A stretch of 31,353 nt of DNA, from the IMG/VR virus record IMGVR_UViG_3300045256_000087, positions 1-31,353 of that record. One strand, written 5' to 3'. Shown here piece after piece: positions 5,506-12,009 of the stretch. Origin of the DNA: a virus. Each line of letters starts with the position of its first letter. Position 1 is the first letter of the stretch. Both the position numbers and the translations under genes were made by a program. Below the pieces are notes generated by a model that was not told the origin of the DNA, ran no database searches, and was given only the letters and a program-made list of their open reading frames with translations.

Positions 5506-5643
5506 ATATCGTGGATACTGCTTGGTGCAGTTCTAATTAACCTTACCGTTTTCGACAAGTTTACCAATCACGAACGGGCCGCCTTGGTAGTTGCGGGCCT
5601 GTTGTTACGAGTCATAAGGAGCACACGCAATGGACAACAATAA
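5506..5643 (+). CDS. small membrane protein, non-ATG start
   Basis: An open frame from 5488 to TAA 5643 reads as a convincing small membrane protein: hydrophobic I-S-W-I-L-L-G-A-V-L-I, a polar D-K-F-T-N-H-E-R loop, then A-A-L-V-V-A-G-L-L-L and a basic tail. There is no ATG or GTG before the first hydrophobic segment; ATA at 5500 or 5506, behind AAGG (5492-5495), are the only candidates, so the start may be a mutated ATG. It overlaps the next membrane-protein gene by 14 nt, as paired phage genes often do. Function unknown; a holin-type role is possible but unsupported. Confidence 0.45.
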   Translation: MSWILLGAVLINLTVFDKFTNHERAALVVAGLLLRVIRSTRNGQQ

Positions 5644-5899
5644 ACTTGACCGCCGTTCCCGCTTTAAAGTAATCTTATGGACCATATCTTTCTGCGGAGG
5701 CTGGTTCATCACATTGGCTTTCTTCTGCGTCAATCCTCTGGCTAACTGGTGGATATTCGCACCAGCATGTTGGACGTTGTACATTACTATCTTATTAGAG
5801 GCTGCTTCCGAAAAGCTGCTGGACATCTGGCGTTCGACGCCTAGCACACCCGAACCAAAACCGGTAGCCCCCGCCTCGCATTCGCCTAATGAACCGTAA
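5630..5899 (+). CDS. two-helix membrane protein (89 aa)
   Basis: ATG 5630 follows AAGGAG (5616-5621). A basic N-terminus (residues 1-12) precedes two membrane helices, about 13-33 (with V-I-L-W-T-I-S-F) and 39-58 (with W-W-I-F-A-P), then a Pro-rich soluble tail. By the positive-inside rule both ends are probably cytoplasmic. I cannot name a family. It overlaps the preceding small membrane protein, and the two may act together. The 350-nt region after it has no gene. Confidence 0.65.
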   Translation: MDNNKLDRRSRFKVILWTISFCGGWFITLAFFCVNPLANWWIFAPACWTLYITILLEAASEKLLDIWRSTPSTPEPKPVAPASHSPNEP

Positions 5900-5960
5900 C
5901 ATTTCTGACACTGTTCCGGCTCATAATATATTTACGATGTTTAGTAACTTTTCATGAATA

Positions 5961-6021
5961 ATTTAGACGTATTTACTGAATTCTATTATTCTATAATAGA
6001 ATTCAGTAAATACGTCTAAAT
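5961..6021 (+). repeat. 29-bp perfect inverted repeat, 3-nt loop
   Basis: The left arm 5961-5989 is an exact reverse complement of 5993-6021, with a TCT loop. Arms are about 75 per cent A+T. There is no U-tract typical of a terminator. It is the longest perfect dyad I saw in the window and should extrude as a cruciform or form a long RNA hairpin. Confidence 0.95.
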
Positions 6022-6176
6022 CATAATTGTAATTCGTCGAACGCTGTAATTCGAGGAGTAAAACCGCCCAACGTAATACAAAAAATTATTTGATATTTGT
6101 TAAACGCATGTCAAACGTAATATACTGACGATGGATGCATGTACAACGTCTAAACGAGATTTCTTACGATGGGGCG

Positions 6177-6205
6177 TTGATTTACTGCTTCGTTTATGGT
6201 ATAAT
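6177..6205 (+). promoter_or_regulatory. promoter for the LAGLIDADG-like pair
   Basis: TTGATT (6177-6182), 17-bp spacer, TATAAT (6200-6205). The next gene starts at 6253 behind AGGAG. Confidence 0.8.
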
Positions 6206-6252
6206 CAATAGTAGATTAGTGTAAATGCGAATTCAGAATAGGAGTATAGTCA

Positions 6253-6957
6253 ATGGCATGGACACCGGAACAGAAGCGCCAATATGCCCGGGAGTACTAC
6301 CAAAGATTGCGCTACGGCGAAGGCGACGGGCTAGACCGTCTTGAGAAGTACCGCAAGAATTATCGCCAGCGTAAGAAGCTAAAAGCCGCGGGCAAGGTAT
6401 TGCCCCCTAGAGGCACCGAGTTAGCGGAGCAAGCCGCGACAAAACCGCGTTTTATCAAGTTGCCGCATGTGACCTGGGATATGCTTCCGGATTCGGTGCC
6501 GGAGTATACTCAGCCCCAAGTCGTCGCTATTATGGATGCCGTATCCTTTATCAGCCTAGTGGACTCTAGTCGAAGTATATTGTTAAAGGTGCACAGTTCC
6601 GATATTGAGCTATTGTGTCGGCTAATGAAGACCCTGCGGGTAGGCTATATAGTCGCCAATCGCAACTCGGGCTCTAATTATATATTTAACGTAACTCGCG
6701 CCACCGAGATAGTCGAGGTTCTGGAATATATCATCCCCTCGCTAACGTTGCAGAAAGTTAAGGCTCAGAAGGCCCTAGACTTTATCAACAAGTATTCTTC
6801 GGTACTAAATCGGGTGTACGTTGTTGGGGATGCCATTCAAGTCCGCAACGCTGCTTGGATCGCTCTCAAGGAATTAGTTACGCCCAGCGCCAATAAAAAC
6901 CTAGCGCCAGTTTATGCTGAAGTGCTAACCGTATTAAAGGGGAATGCTAATGGCTAA
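6253..6957 (+). CDS. LAGLIDADG-like protein without catalytic acid (234 aa)
   Basis: Residues 1-50 are a very basic Arg/Lys/Tyr helix (E-Y-Y-Q-R-L-R, Y-R-K-N-Y-R-Q-R), as in DNA-binding tails. Residues 88-178 follow the LAGLIDADG fold: helix motif V-V-A-I-M-D-A-V-S-F (90-99), strands, G-Y-I-V, then I-P-S-L-T-L-Q-K-V-K-A-Q-K-A (161-174), the usual closing helix. The catalytic D/E that follows the conserved D-A is Val here, so nuclease activity is unlikely. The family comprises homing endonucleases and maturases; I infer a DNA- or RNA-binding role without cleavage. Assignment rests on pattern only. It overlaps the next gene by 8 nt. Confidence 0.55.
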   Translation: MAWTPEQKRQYAREYYQRLRYGEGDGLDRLEKYRKNYRQRKKLKAAGKVLPPRGTELAEQAATKPRFIKLPHVTWDMLPDSVPEYTQPQVVAIMDAVSFISLVDSSRSILLKVHSSDIELLCRLMKTLRVGYIVANRNSGSNYIFNVTRATEIVEVLEYIIPSLTLQKVKAQKALDFINKYSSVLNRVYVVGDAIQVRNAAWIALKELVTPSANKNLAPVYAEVLTVLKGNANG

Positions 6958-7936
6958 GTTTGACACATCTGTTGAACCCTATAGTGAACGACGCCCCCGC
7001 TATACAAACGCGCTACATTGGAATGCCTTCTTATTGGCCAAGTACGAGCCCCTGTCTTGGGCTGAGGTTGGTATAATTATCGACAACTGCCAGTTCGTCG
7101 CCAATGATTATTTCCGCTTTGCCAGCGACGACCAGAACATCCTTATTCGCCTAATGGCCAATTTCCAAGGATATGCCGTCGTGCCACAACGTGATCCGAT
7201 GTTTCCCTATTGCCTGCGTGTTCAACCCAATAAAAGCTCGTTATATGCGTTTGTTATGGCAAGACACTTTACCGAAAAGAAACGGGATCTGTTGGAAGTC
7301 GTTTGTCGCTATATTGCGCAACGCCTGTTTAAAGATTCGGGCATTACGGCGGTCCCAAGAACCGAATGGTGTCATGTGCAGAAAGCGGCCGAACCCTTTG
7401 TTATTCCGGTTGACCGACCAAAGACTAAGGCGCAATTACGGCCTAAGATAGAACTCGCTGATGTTAAGAGTTATGAAGCACTTCCCCTCGCGTATATCGC
7501 GGCAGTGTTTGATCACAACTCTTTTATCACTAAGCATCACGCGCCCCGTTCCTTTATTATACGCCTGTATGGTTCGAATTTAGATCTATTGTGTCGCATC
7601 CTTAGGACCATTGGCCTGGGATATATTGTGTACCGGGCAAGTGATGCTGTTAGCCCCTACTATTATGTCGTAAACAAAGGGGAAGATGTGATCAAGGTTC
7701 TCGCTATAATTGGACCCTTTTTACAGTATAAGCAGAATATGGCAACGCATGTTAGCTCACATCTGACGAATCACTGCGTTGACAAGCGTTACAAGCATCG
7801 CTCGCCCGCCGAGATGCAAGCTCGTTCGGAATCCTGGCTTGCTTTTGGAACACTTTTGGAGTGTAATAGTAATAGAGAGACAACCGTCGCGTTAGCAAGG
7901 CGGTTAAAGGAGGCTTACAATGCCCTCGAAGCGTAA
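6950..7936 (+). CDS. double LAGLIDADG-like protein, degenerate motifs (328 aa)
   Basis: Start ATG 6950 is chosen because AAGGGG (6937-6942) is well spaced; ATG 6944 is also in frame. Two LAGLIDADG-like repeats are visible: V-G-I-I-I-D-N-C-Q-F (residues 40-49) and Y-I-A-A-V-F-D-H-N-S-F (182-192). The second closely resembles the repeat of the upstream protein, including [NL]-[ILD]-x-L-L-C-R-[IL] and G-Y-I-V. At the catalytic position they have Cys and Asn rather than Asp or Glu. The protein may have arisen by duplication of the upstream repeat and, if folded, would resemble a two-repeat monomer. Likely nucleic-acid binding, probably inactive as a nuclease. Confidence 0.55.
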   Translation: MAKFDTSVEPYSERRPRYTNALHWNAFLLAKYEPLSWAEVGIIIDNCQFVANDYFRFASDDQNILIRLMANFQGYAVVPQRDPMFPYCLRVQPNKSSLYAFVMARHFTEKKRDLLEVVCRYIAQRLFKDSGITAVPRTEWCHVQKAAEPFVIPVDRPKTKAQLRPKIELADVKSYEALPLAYIAAVFDHNSFITKHHAPRSFIIRLYGSNLDLLCRILRTIGLGYIVYRASDAVSPYYYVVNKGEDVIKVLAIIGPFLQYKQNMATHVSSHLTNHCVDKRYKHRSPAEMQARSESWLAFGTLLECNSNRETTVALARRLKEAYNALEA

Positions 7937-8144
7937 TGCTTACTATGAAGTGCCACGCAGCATTGCGGAATCGGCCCGCGGACTTGATTCATATTTTCCG
8001 CCCTATGAACCACCAGTGCCATATAATCGCAATACGCCACCGCAGCGGGCTAATAATGACTCAAGGCCGCTTAAGATAATCCAAGTGCCGCAGAATGACA
8101 CTGTTCGGCCTGACAATGTAGCAGAGTTGGAGGACTGGGTATGA
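7920..8144 (+). CDS. Pro-rich hypothetical protein (74 aa)
   Basis: An AAAGGAGG site precedes ATG 7920, which overlaps the upstream gene by 17 nt. The protein is Pro, Asn and Tyr-rich in the middle (Y-F-P-P-Y-E-P-P-V-P-Y) and probably disordered, with an acidic end. Its TGA overlaps the ATG of a decayed small gene (ATGA). Not recognised. Confidence 0.65.
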   Translation: MPSKRNAYYEVPRSIAESARGLDSYFPPYEPPVPYNRNTPPQRANNDSRPLKIIQVPQNDTVRPDNVAELEDWV

Positions 8145-8305
8145 CATGTGTATCGACCCATACCGCTACTAAGGCGGGCGTAGGTGTAGCGCCCGTGTAG
8201 CGGGAGTATGTCGAAGGGTTAAAGGAGACCATTCCTGAGATTCGTGCCCCTATTAACAACCGGTGGGTGGTGCAACAATAGCGGGTGCTGAAGCCTGTGC
8301 CTTAA
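8141..8305 (+). pseudogene. small gene with two in-frame TAG codons
   Basis: ATG 8141 forms an ATGA overlap with the upstream stop and has GGAGG before it. The frame runs 19 residues to TAG (8198-8200), then 26 coding-like residues (R-E-Y-V-E-G-L-K-E-T-I-P-E-I) to a second TAG (8279-8281), then R-V-L-K-P-V-P to TAA 8305. If both TAGs were CAG, the product would be a plain 54-aa protein. Decay by C-to-T change or amber readthrough are the options. Function unknown. Confidence 0.5.
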
Positions 8306-8430
8306 TATATAGTAATCAGTGTAGCGGGACTTCATTCATCCGGTGCATCGAAGCTACTACGGCAGGTTGGGCGCAATTTGCTAACTATAGCCCGATTGAA
8401 CGTCGCTGGGATGAGCTCGTTAAGGACTGA
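8305..8430 (+). pseudogene. small gene with lost start codon
   Basis: A coding-like frame ends at TGA 8430 (C-I-E-A-T-T-A-G-W-A-Q-F-A-N-Y). It has no ATG at its head. ATA at 8305 overlaps the upstream TAA exactly as ATG does in the TAATG junction at 30862, so the original start was probably ATG. The frame remains open back to 8257, where a GTG at 8263 is an alternative start without a ribosome binding site. No family recognised. Confidence 0.4.
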
Positions 8431-8433
8431 CGG

Positions 8434-8462
8434 TTGCCTTTTGTCAAAAACGGTGTTATAAT
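8434..8462 (+). promoter_or_regulatory. promoter P6
   Basis: TTGCCT (8434-8439), 17-bp spacer ending AACGGTGT, TATAAT (8457-8462). A second near-consensus pair, TTGACA (8513) and TATAAC (8537) with an 18-bp spacer, lies just inside the following gene. Confidence 0.85.
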
Positions 8463-8500
8463 AGATTTAGGAAAGTAAATCAACCCACAAGGAGGCAAAA

Positions 8501-9013
8501 GTGCAAGTTACGTTGACAAAGGAAAAGATGTGCCTGTATAACATCGAATGGCAGACACTGCGCGTATCTTTTCTCGGCAAGTGGAATGCGTATGATTCGG
8601 CTCGGGCTAATCTGTTACAGGGCTTAGAATATATTACCGCAGCATCGGATTTGAATGAACAGTATACGCGGCTTTGGCGTATGGTTAATCTGTTAAATGC
8701 AGTACGCATGGGTTACTCGGGTCAAAACAGACTTGACTCGGATGTCGCGCTTATGGTCGCTCAATGGCGCGACAAATGGTCGAATGGACTTTATGAGCTC
8801 AAGCGACAGGGCGCGGATTACGTAGTCGATAGTGACGACAAGATTCGTGAGGACTGGGCTAAGCTAGAGTTTCGGGTTCAGAAAGCTATCGCTAGTAACC
8901 TCAATGGACGGCTGGATTTACATAAGGAAAGTAAACATCGCAATGAACTCAGACATTTTCTGTTTCTCATTGGTGAAATGAAGGAGGACGTAGATGTCGC
9001 AAAACTCGTCTGA
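8501..9013 (+). CDS. hypothetical protein, GTG start (170 aa)
   Basis: The start is GTG 8501, placed by a strong AAGGAGG (8490-8496). Not recognised. The protein is mostly helical, Leu, Arg and Asp-rich, with a W-x-x-L-E-F-R-V-Q-K-A segment near residue 125 and a basic stretch K-H-R-N-E-L-R-H near residue 150. No Cys clusters or membrane helices. It is first in a run with the 108-aa gene, which it overlaps by 20 nt, so the two are probably co-translated. Confidence 0.75.
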   Translation: MQVTLTKEKMCLYNIEWQTLRVSFLGKWNAYDSARANLLQGLEYITAASDLNEQYTRLWRMVNLLNAVRMGYSGQNRLDSDVALMVAQWRDKWSNGLYELKRQGADYVVDSDDKIREDWAKLEFRVQKAIASNLNGRLDLHKESKHRNELRHFLFLIGEMKEDVDVAKLV

Positions 9014-9320
9014 TAGTGGTATGGCGCCAACACTTGACCAGGCCATGGAAGCAATTGCGCAATTGTTTCCTAATCAGACCGAAAATACAGAGCGCCTGCT
9101 GGAGCTTCTCAAGGTTGCCGGTATGACGGCTATCGTTGAGAACCTGGTTAACATGATGAGTGCCTTCGAGGAGCAGGGCGGCTATTCATTACCAAGTGTC
9201 GGACCTATGCTTCACCGGGCCTATCTCATCGCTTACTTGAAACAATTGGCCCAGCGTGATGCTATCAAATTATGCCCTGGGCTGATAGAGGCTTACCATA
9301 AATACGTAGGCAGTGATTAG
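8994..9320 (+). CDS. hypothetical helical protein (108 aa)
   Basis: AAGGAGG lies 7 nt before ATG 8994. The protein is predicted all-helical (M-E-A-I-A-Q-L-F, L-L-E-L-L-K-V-A, A-Y-L-I-A-Y-L-K-Q-L). Not recognised. After its TAG (9318-9320) the same frame stays open for 33 codons and ends in a TGA overlapping the next ATG (ATGA at 9419), so an extended product through the TAG is conceivable, but that stretch is AT-rich and carries the next ribosome binding site, so I keep the TAG as the end. Confidence 0.7.
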   Translation: MSQNSSDSGMAPTLDQAMEAIAQLFPNQTENTERLLELLKVAGMTAIVENLVNMMSAFEEQGGYSLPSVGPMLHRAYLIAYLKQLAQRDAIKLCPGLIEAYHKYVGSD

Positions 9321-9418
9321 ACCCAATCAAATAAACCTAAATTTACTTATTTTGACGAGGTCCTGTTAAAATCGAGGCCTCGTTTCGTGCTGTTCTGGAC
9401 AAGCACAAGGAGTGACCT

Positions 9419-9880
9419 ATGAACCATGCTACGCCTGAAAAGGCGCTTGACGCGATCCGGCGAATAGCCCAACAGGAGTATAACGCGGTTATGCTGCGTC
9501 GCCTTAATACGCAAATAGGTGCTGAAGCGACTGAAAAGATGCGTCTCCCGCGTGAAGACAATACGGTTTCAGGAACCATTAAATCGGACCCGCAAGCCTT
9601 GGCTATGATATCCCGCGACCAATTAGTGCGCATGTTAGGTGATACTAACAAGACCGCTCGACCGGAAAAGACCGAATCTACGGAGCGTAAGGTTATTGTC
9701 ATCCGCGATGACGCGGCCAACGCTCGCCGTAAGTCGGCTCTGGAGCAGTCCTATCTACCCGTCGCAGCAGTTCCCAAGCCTCCTAAGCCACGGGGTAAAG
9801 AGAACATTGGGGCTGTGTGGCGTCCTGACTTCCCGGGCCAGAAGCCCCGGTTTAAGAACCGGAGGAAACATGTCCGATAA
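9419..9880 (+). CDS. basic hypothetical protein (153 aa)
   Basis: AAGGAG lies 7 nt before ATG 9419. The N-terminal half is helical (A-L-D-A-I-R-R-I-A-Q-Q-E-Y). The C-terminal 40 residues are Pro/Lys/Arg-rich (P-K-P-P-K-P-R-G-K, N-R-R-K-H), typical of a disordered nucleic-acid-binding tail. No family recognised. It overlaps the next start by 11 nt, and the ribosome binding site for that gene lies inside its last codons. Confidence 0.7.
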   Translation: MNHATPEKALDAIRRIAQQEYNAVMLRRLNTQIGAEATEKMRLPREDNTVSGTIKSDPQALAMISRDQLVRMLGDTNKTARPEKTESTERKVIVIRDDAANARRKSALEQSYLPVAAVPKPPKPRGKENIGAVWRPDFPGQKPRFKNRRKHVR

Positions 9881-10181
9881 ACCAGTGTTCACGCCTGCTT
9901 TTACTTTTGAGTTAAGGGTGCCTCAATGGGAATAGATTCCTAAAGGCTCTGGGCTCAATATTTACCGCATGCTTATTCCGATCCTTAATTTGGAGTTAAA
10001 TGCTTGGCCGTTAATAATCGACGGTATGCCCAATACTCCGTGGAGGTGGCGCGCGACTAACGGCAACCATTTCAATCGCAGTGGTGAAGTTGCTACGGCC
10101 GATGAGGCTCGCATTGCTGCCTTTAATGCTGTCCGCAGTGAACTCGGAGGCACTTTACTCGTGTTAGGATTGTCTCTCTGA
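9870..10181 (+). pseudogene. 103-codon gene with an in-frame TAG
   Basis: GGAGG (9861-9865) precedes ATG 9870. The frame reads 21 residues to TAG (9933-9935) and continues in the same frame, with coding-like sequence throughout, to TGA 10181, which overlaps the next gene's ATG (TGATG). The intact part after the first internal ATG (9969) is 70 aa, with W-R-W-R-A-T-N-G-N-H and A-D-E-A-R-I-A-A-F-N-A-V, but that ATG lacks a ribosome binding site. The natural product is therefore the full frame with TAG at a plausible Gln site (E-x-I-P-K-G). Either decayed or read through. Function unknown. Confidence 0.6.
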
Positions 10182-10429
10182 TGTACCTGTATTACTTTCC
10201 GCTACAATCACACCTATTCGAATGGTTCAATATATTCCAGGATAACGGGGGCGTTTCATTGGTCTCACCGACTTGCGAAATAGCCCATGCCCGTTTTCTG
10301 CAGATATGCCAAGAGAATAAATACAATCCTGCCGAGTTTGCGGGGGCATTATGTGTGCTCGTGGAATTCAATCCGCTTACAGGCATGATCCTTTACCCCA
10401 TTATTCCATTACATCGGTTTAAAAACTGA
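10181..10429 (+). CDS. hypothetical protein (82 aa)
   Basis: ATG 10181 overlaps the upstream TGA, so translation would be coupled to the frame carrying the TAG. The protein is hydrophobic and aromatic, with Y-Y-F-P-L-Q and G-A-L-C-V-L-V-E-F segments; it is probably a compact soluble domain rather than a membrane protein. Two Cys at residues 28 and 43 and a third at 58 show no metal-site spacing. Not recognised. Confidence 0.55.
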   Translation: MYLYYFPLQSHLFEWFNIFQDNGGVSLVSPTCEIAHARFLQICQENKYNPAEFAGALCVLVEFNPLTGMILYPIIPLHRFKN

Positions 10430-10464
10430 TTTCGAAATTGCTTGAAAATTCATTGGTCGGGGGG

Positions 10465-10493
10465 TTGCCTTTTTAGTAAAAATGTTGGATAAT
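10465..10493 (+). promoter_or_regulatory. promoter P7
   Basis: TTGCCT (10465-10470) inside a G-rich lead, 17-bp spacer, GATAAT (10488-10493). A small GGTG/CACC hairpin (10504-10515) follows near the RNA 5' end. Confidence 0.8.
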
Positions 10494-10551
10494 ACTAACG
10501 TACGGTGATTCCACCAAATGAAGGTTAAAAGATTATCAAGGAGAAAAACAG

Positions 10552-11223
10552 ATGACTGCTATGTTAGATGAAGCTCCAGTAGCCGCGGCGACTACAACCG
10601 AAGTGAGACCACTGCCAGTGCGTTTGCGCGAATACCTCAATAGTAAAGGTGTTGCGTTTAACCGCATTAAAACCACGCCGAACTTTCGCTACGAAGTTAC
10701 ATTGGATTCAAGTGTCGACGGCCAAATTGTTGATGTGAACGCCGAAACCGCTAAAGCTGCGGCGGAAACATTTATCAATTCGCTCAGTGAGTTTCCGGTT
10801 CAGTTTAAGCGATTGGGCGATGCTACAATTCAATTTGGTGAAACGGGTGCGACTTATTTGGTCGTGATTAAAGCTCAGGGTTATGATGCACCGGGTCGTG
10901 CGCCTGCCGCCCCCAAAATGAATGCCGCACAGAAGCTGGAAGCCAAAGCTCGCGAAGCCCATTCGAACTGGGATGAATTGACTGAAGATGAGCGTACCGA
11001 TATCTTGGCCCAGATGAAGAAATCGACCCGCAAGGTTGCCGCACCTTCAATCCAGGATACTGAAGGTTTTGACGGCGCTGAAAAGCCGGCTAAGAAAGAA
11101 AAAGTAGGCCGCAATGCCAAGATGCGCCAAGCTCGTCAGGCACATGCGGAACAAGCCGATCCTACTCTAGACCCCGAACAAGCTACGGCATTTGCCAATG
11201 AGTTGAATGACATAGTCCTCTAA
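10552..11223 (+). CDS. PNF[RT]Y-family protein, member 2 (223 aa)
   Basis: Second and largest paralog. Shared with member 1 are L-R-E-Y-L near residue 26, T-x-P-N-F-R-Y-E (about 41-48), the middle helix (A-A-E-T-F-I-N-S-L), and G-Y-D-A-P-G-R (about 110-116). After residue 120 it carries a Lys/Glu/Ala-rich helical tail (A-Q-K-L-E-A-K-A-R-E-A, later a K-K-E-K patch and an acidic end), probably extended. The ribosome binding site is AAGGAG before ATG 10552. It has its own promoter and is followed by a hairpin, suggesting a separately dosed, abundant protein. Function unknown; binding of nucleic acid or of a partner protein is only inferred. Confidence 0.8.
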   Translation: MTAMLDEAPVAAATTTEVRPLPVRLREYLNSKGVAFNRIKTTPNFRYEVTLDSSVDGQIVDVNAETAKAAAETFINSLSEFPVQFKRLGDATIQFGETGATYLVVIKAQGYDAPGRAPAAPKMNAAQKLEAKAREAHSNWDELTEDERTDILAQMKKSTRKVAAPSIQDTEGFDGAEKPAKKEKVGRNAKMRQARQAHAEQADPTLDPEQATAFANELNDIVL

Positions 11224-11254
11224 CTCCTCAGTACCTCCTTAGAATGTTGTGATA

Positions 11255-11272
11255 AGAGGGCGCAAGCCCTCT
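11255..11272 (+). terminator. GCAA-loop hairpin
   Basis: AGAGGGC/GCCCTCT (7 bp) closed by a GCAA tetraloop, then CTATTTAT. Similar in style to the hairpin at 14521. The next gene begins 21 nt later. Confidence 0.6.
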
Positions 11273-11292
11273 CTATTTATCCGGGAGGATTT

Positions 11293-11487
11293 ATGGAATT
11301 AAAGTTATGGTTTGGAGAGCTGGAAAAGCCAACTTTGCCCTATACGCCCGAGAAAGAGGCCGAACTTGTAGCCGAGATATCGGCAGAAATGGACCAACAA
11401 GCTTTTAAGGAATTAGCTCAAAATGCGCGTGATCGCGGTGATACCAAAGAGGCCGAGCTTTTTGAAAGTCGTATCGTAACTGACTAA
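11293..11487 (+). CDS. small hypothetical protein (64 aa)
   Basis: GGGAGG precedes ATG 11293. The protein is Glu and Ala-rich and mostly helical after a short N-terminal strand (M-E-L-K-L-W-F-G). No known motif. It sits between two PNF[RT]Y-family genes and just upstream of promoter P8. Confidence 0.65.
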   Translation: MELKLWFGELEKPTLPYTPEKEAELVAEISAEMDQQAFKELAQNARDRGDTKEAELFESRIVTD

Positions 11488-11495
11488 ATTCCGGG

Positions 11496-11524
11496 TTGCT
11501 TTTTGAATAAGGACCCGTTATAAT
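11496..11524 (+). promoter_or_regulatory. promoter P8
   Basis: TTGCTT (11496-11501), 17-bp spacer, TATAAT (11519-11524). Confidence 0.8.
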
Positions 11525-11556
11525 AATATCAAGGTTGAAAGTGAAAGGATATAAGA

Positions 11557-11925
11557 ATGAGTGTCGCAGTGATTGAAGATAAGGGTCCGGCGGTCCCGAA
11601 GCAAATCCGTCAGAAGTTAGGTGAAGCCGGCTTTCGATTTAGTACGGTAGTGACGTTCCCGAATTTTACCTATGAAGTTAAACGGTTAGCCGTTGACGGG
11701 GCCGGAAACCGTGACGATGTCTTGAAGGCAATGCAGGATGAGCTATTGAATGCTTTGGAGGGTATGCCCTTCAAGTTTGAACCAATGGCCGCTTACTATC
11801 AAGATACCAGTTCCGATGGACAAACTCCGGCAATGGATGTTGTCCGCATTAAACGGGTCAAGCCGGTCCAGGAAACCCAAGTGAGCGAGTTACCCGTTTC
11901 TGAAGCTGAGGTCGCCGAGGCGTAA
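11557..11925 (+). CDS. PNF[RT]Y-family protein, member 3 (122 aa)
   Basis: Shortest paralog. It has I-R-Q-K-L-G-E-A-G-F (about residues 17-26), T-F-P-N-F-T-Y-E-V (33-41), the middle helix (L-L-N-A-L-E-G-M-P-F) and a conserved V-x-R-I-K-x-V strand near residue 103, but lacks the G-Y-x-A-P-x-R block and the long tail. It ends in a Glu/Val-rich stretch resembling the end of member 1. AAAGGA is the likely ribosome binding site before ATG 11557. It is alone between P8 and a clear terminator. Confidence 0.75.
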   Translation: MSVAVIEDKGPAVPKQIRQKLGEAGFRFSTVVTFPNFTYEVKRLAVDGAGNRDDVLKAMQDELLNALEGMPFKFEPMAAYYQDTSSDGQTPAMDVVRIKRVKPVQETQVSELPVSEAEVAEA

Positions 11926-11972
11926 ACCAACCCAGCCACGAGTCCCTTGTTTCTATTGTTCCAAGCTGCTTG

Positions 11973-11997
11973 AAAAGGTCCTCAGGGACCTTTTCTT
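11973..11997 (+). terminator. intrinsic terminator
   Basis: 9-bp stem AAAAGGTCC/GGACCTTTT (11973-11981 with 11986-11994) with a TCAG loop, then CTT. Confidence 0.85.
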
Positions 11998-12009
11998 ATA
12001 GGAGGAGTT

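Larger units (their letters stand above)
5900..6252 (+). other. AT-rich intergenic region with a 61-nt cruciform
   Basis: No gene. It contains the long inverted repeat at 5961-6021, a direct repeat TGTAATTCG (near 6028 and 6047), a repeated AACGTAATA (near 6070 and 6114), and a promoter at 6177-6205. Its composition is clearly more AT-rich than that of neighbouring genes. Confidence 0.6.

Noticed and set aside
6253-7936. Active homing endonucleases
   Set aside because: The catalytic acidic residue is missing in all three repeats, and no intron or intein boundary is apparent nearby.
9352-9372. Promoter with TTGACG and TTAAAAT
   Set aside because: The spacing between the boxes is about 8-9 bp, too short for a sigma70 promoter.
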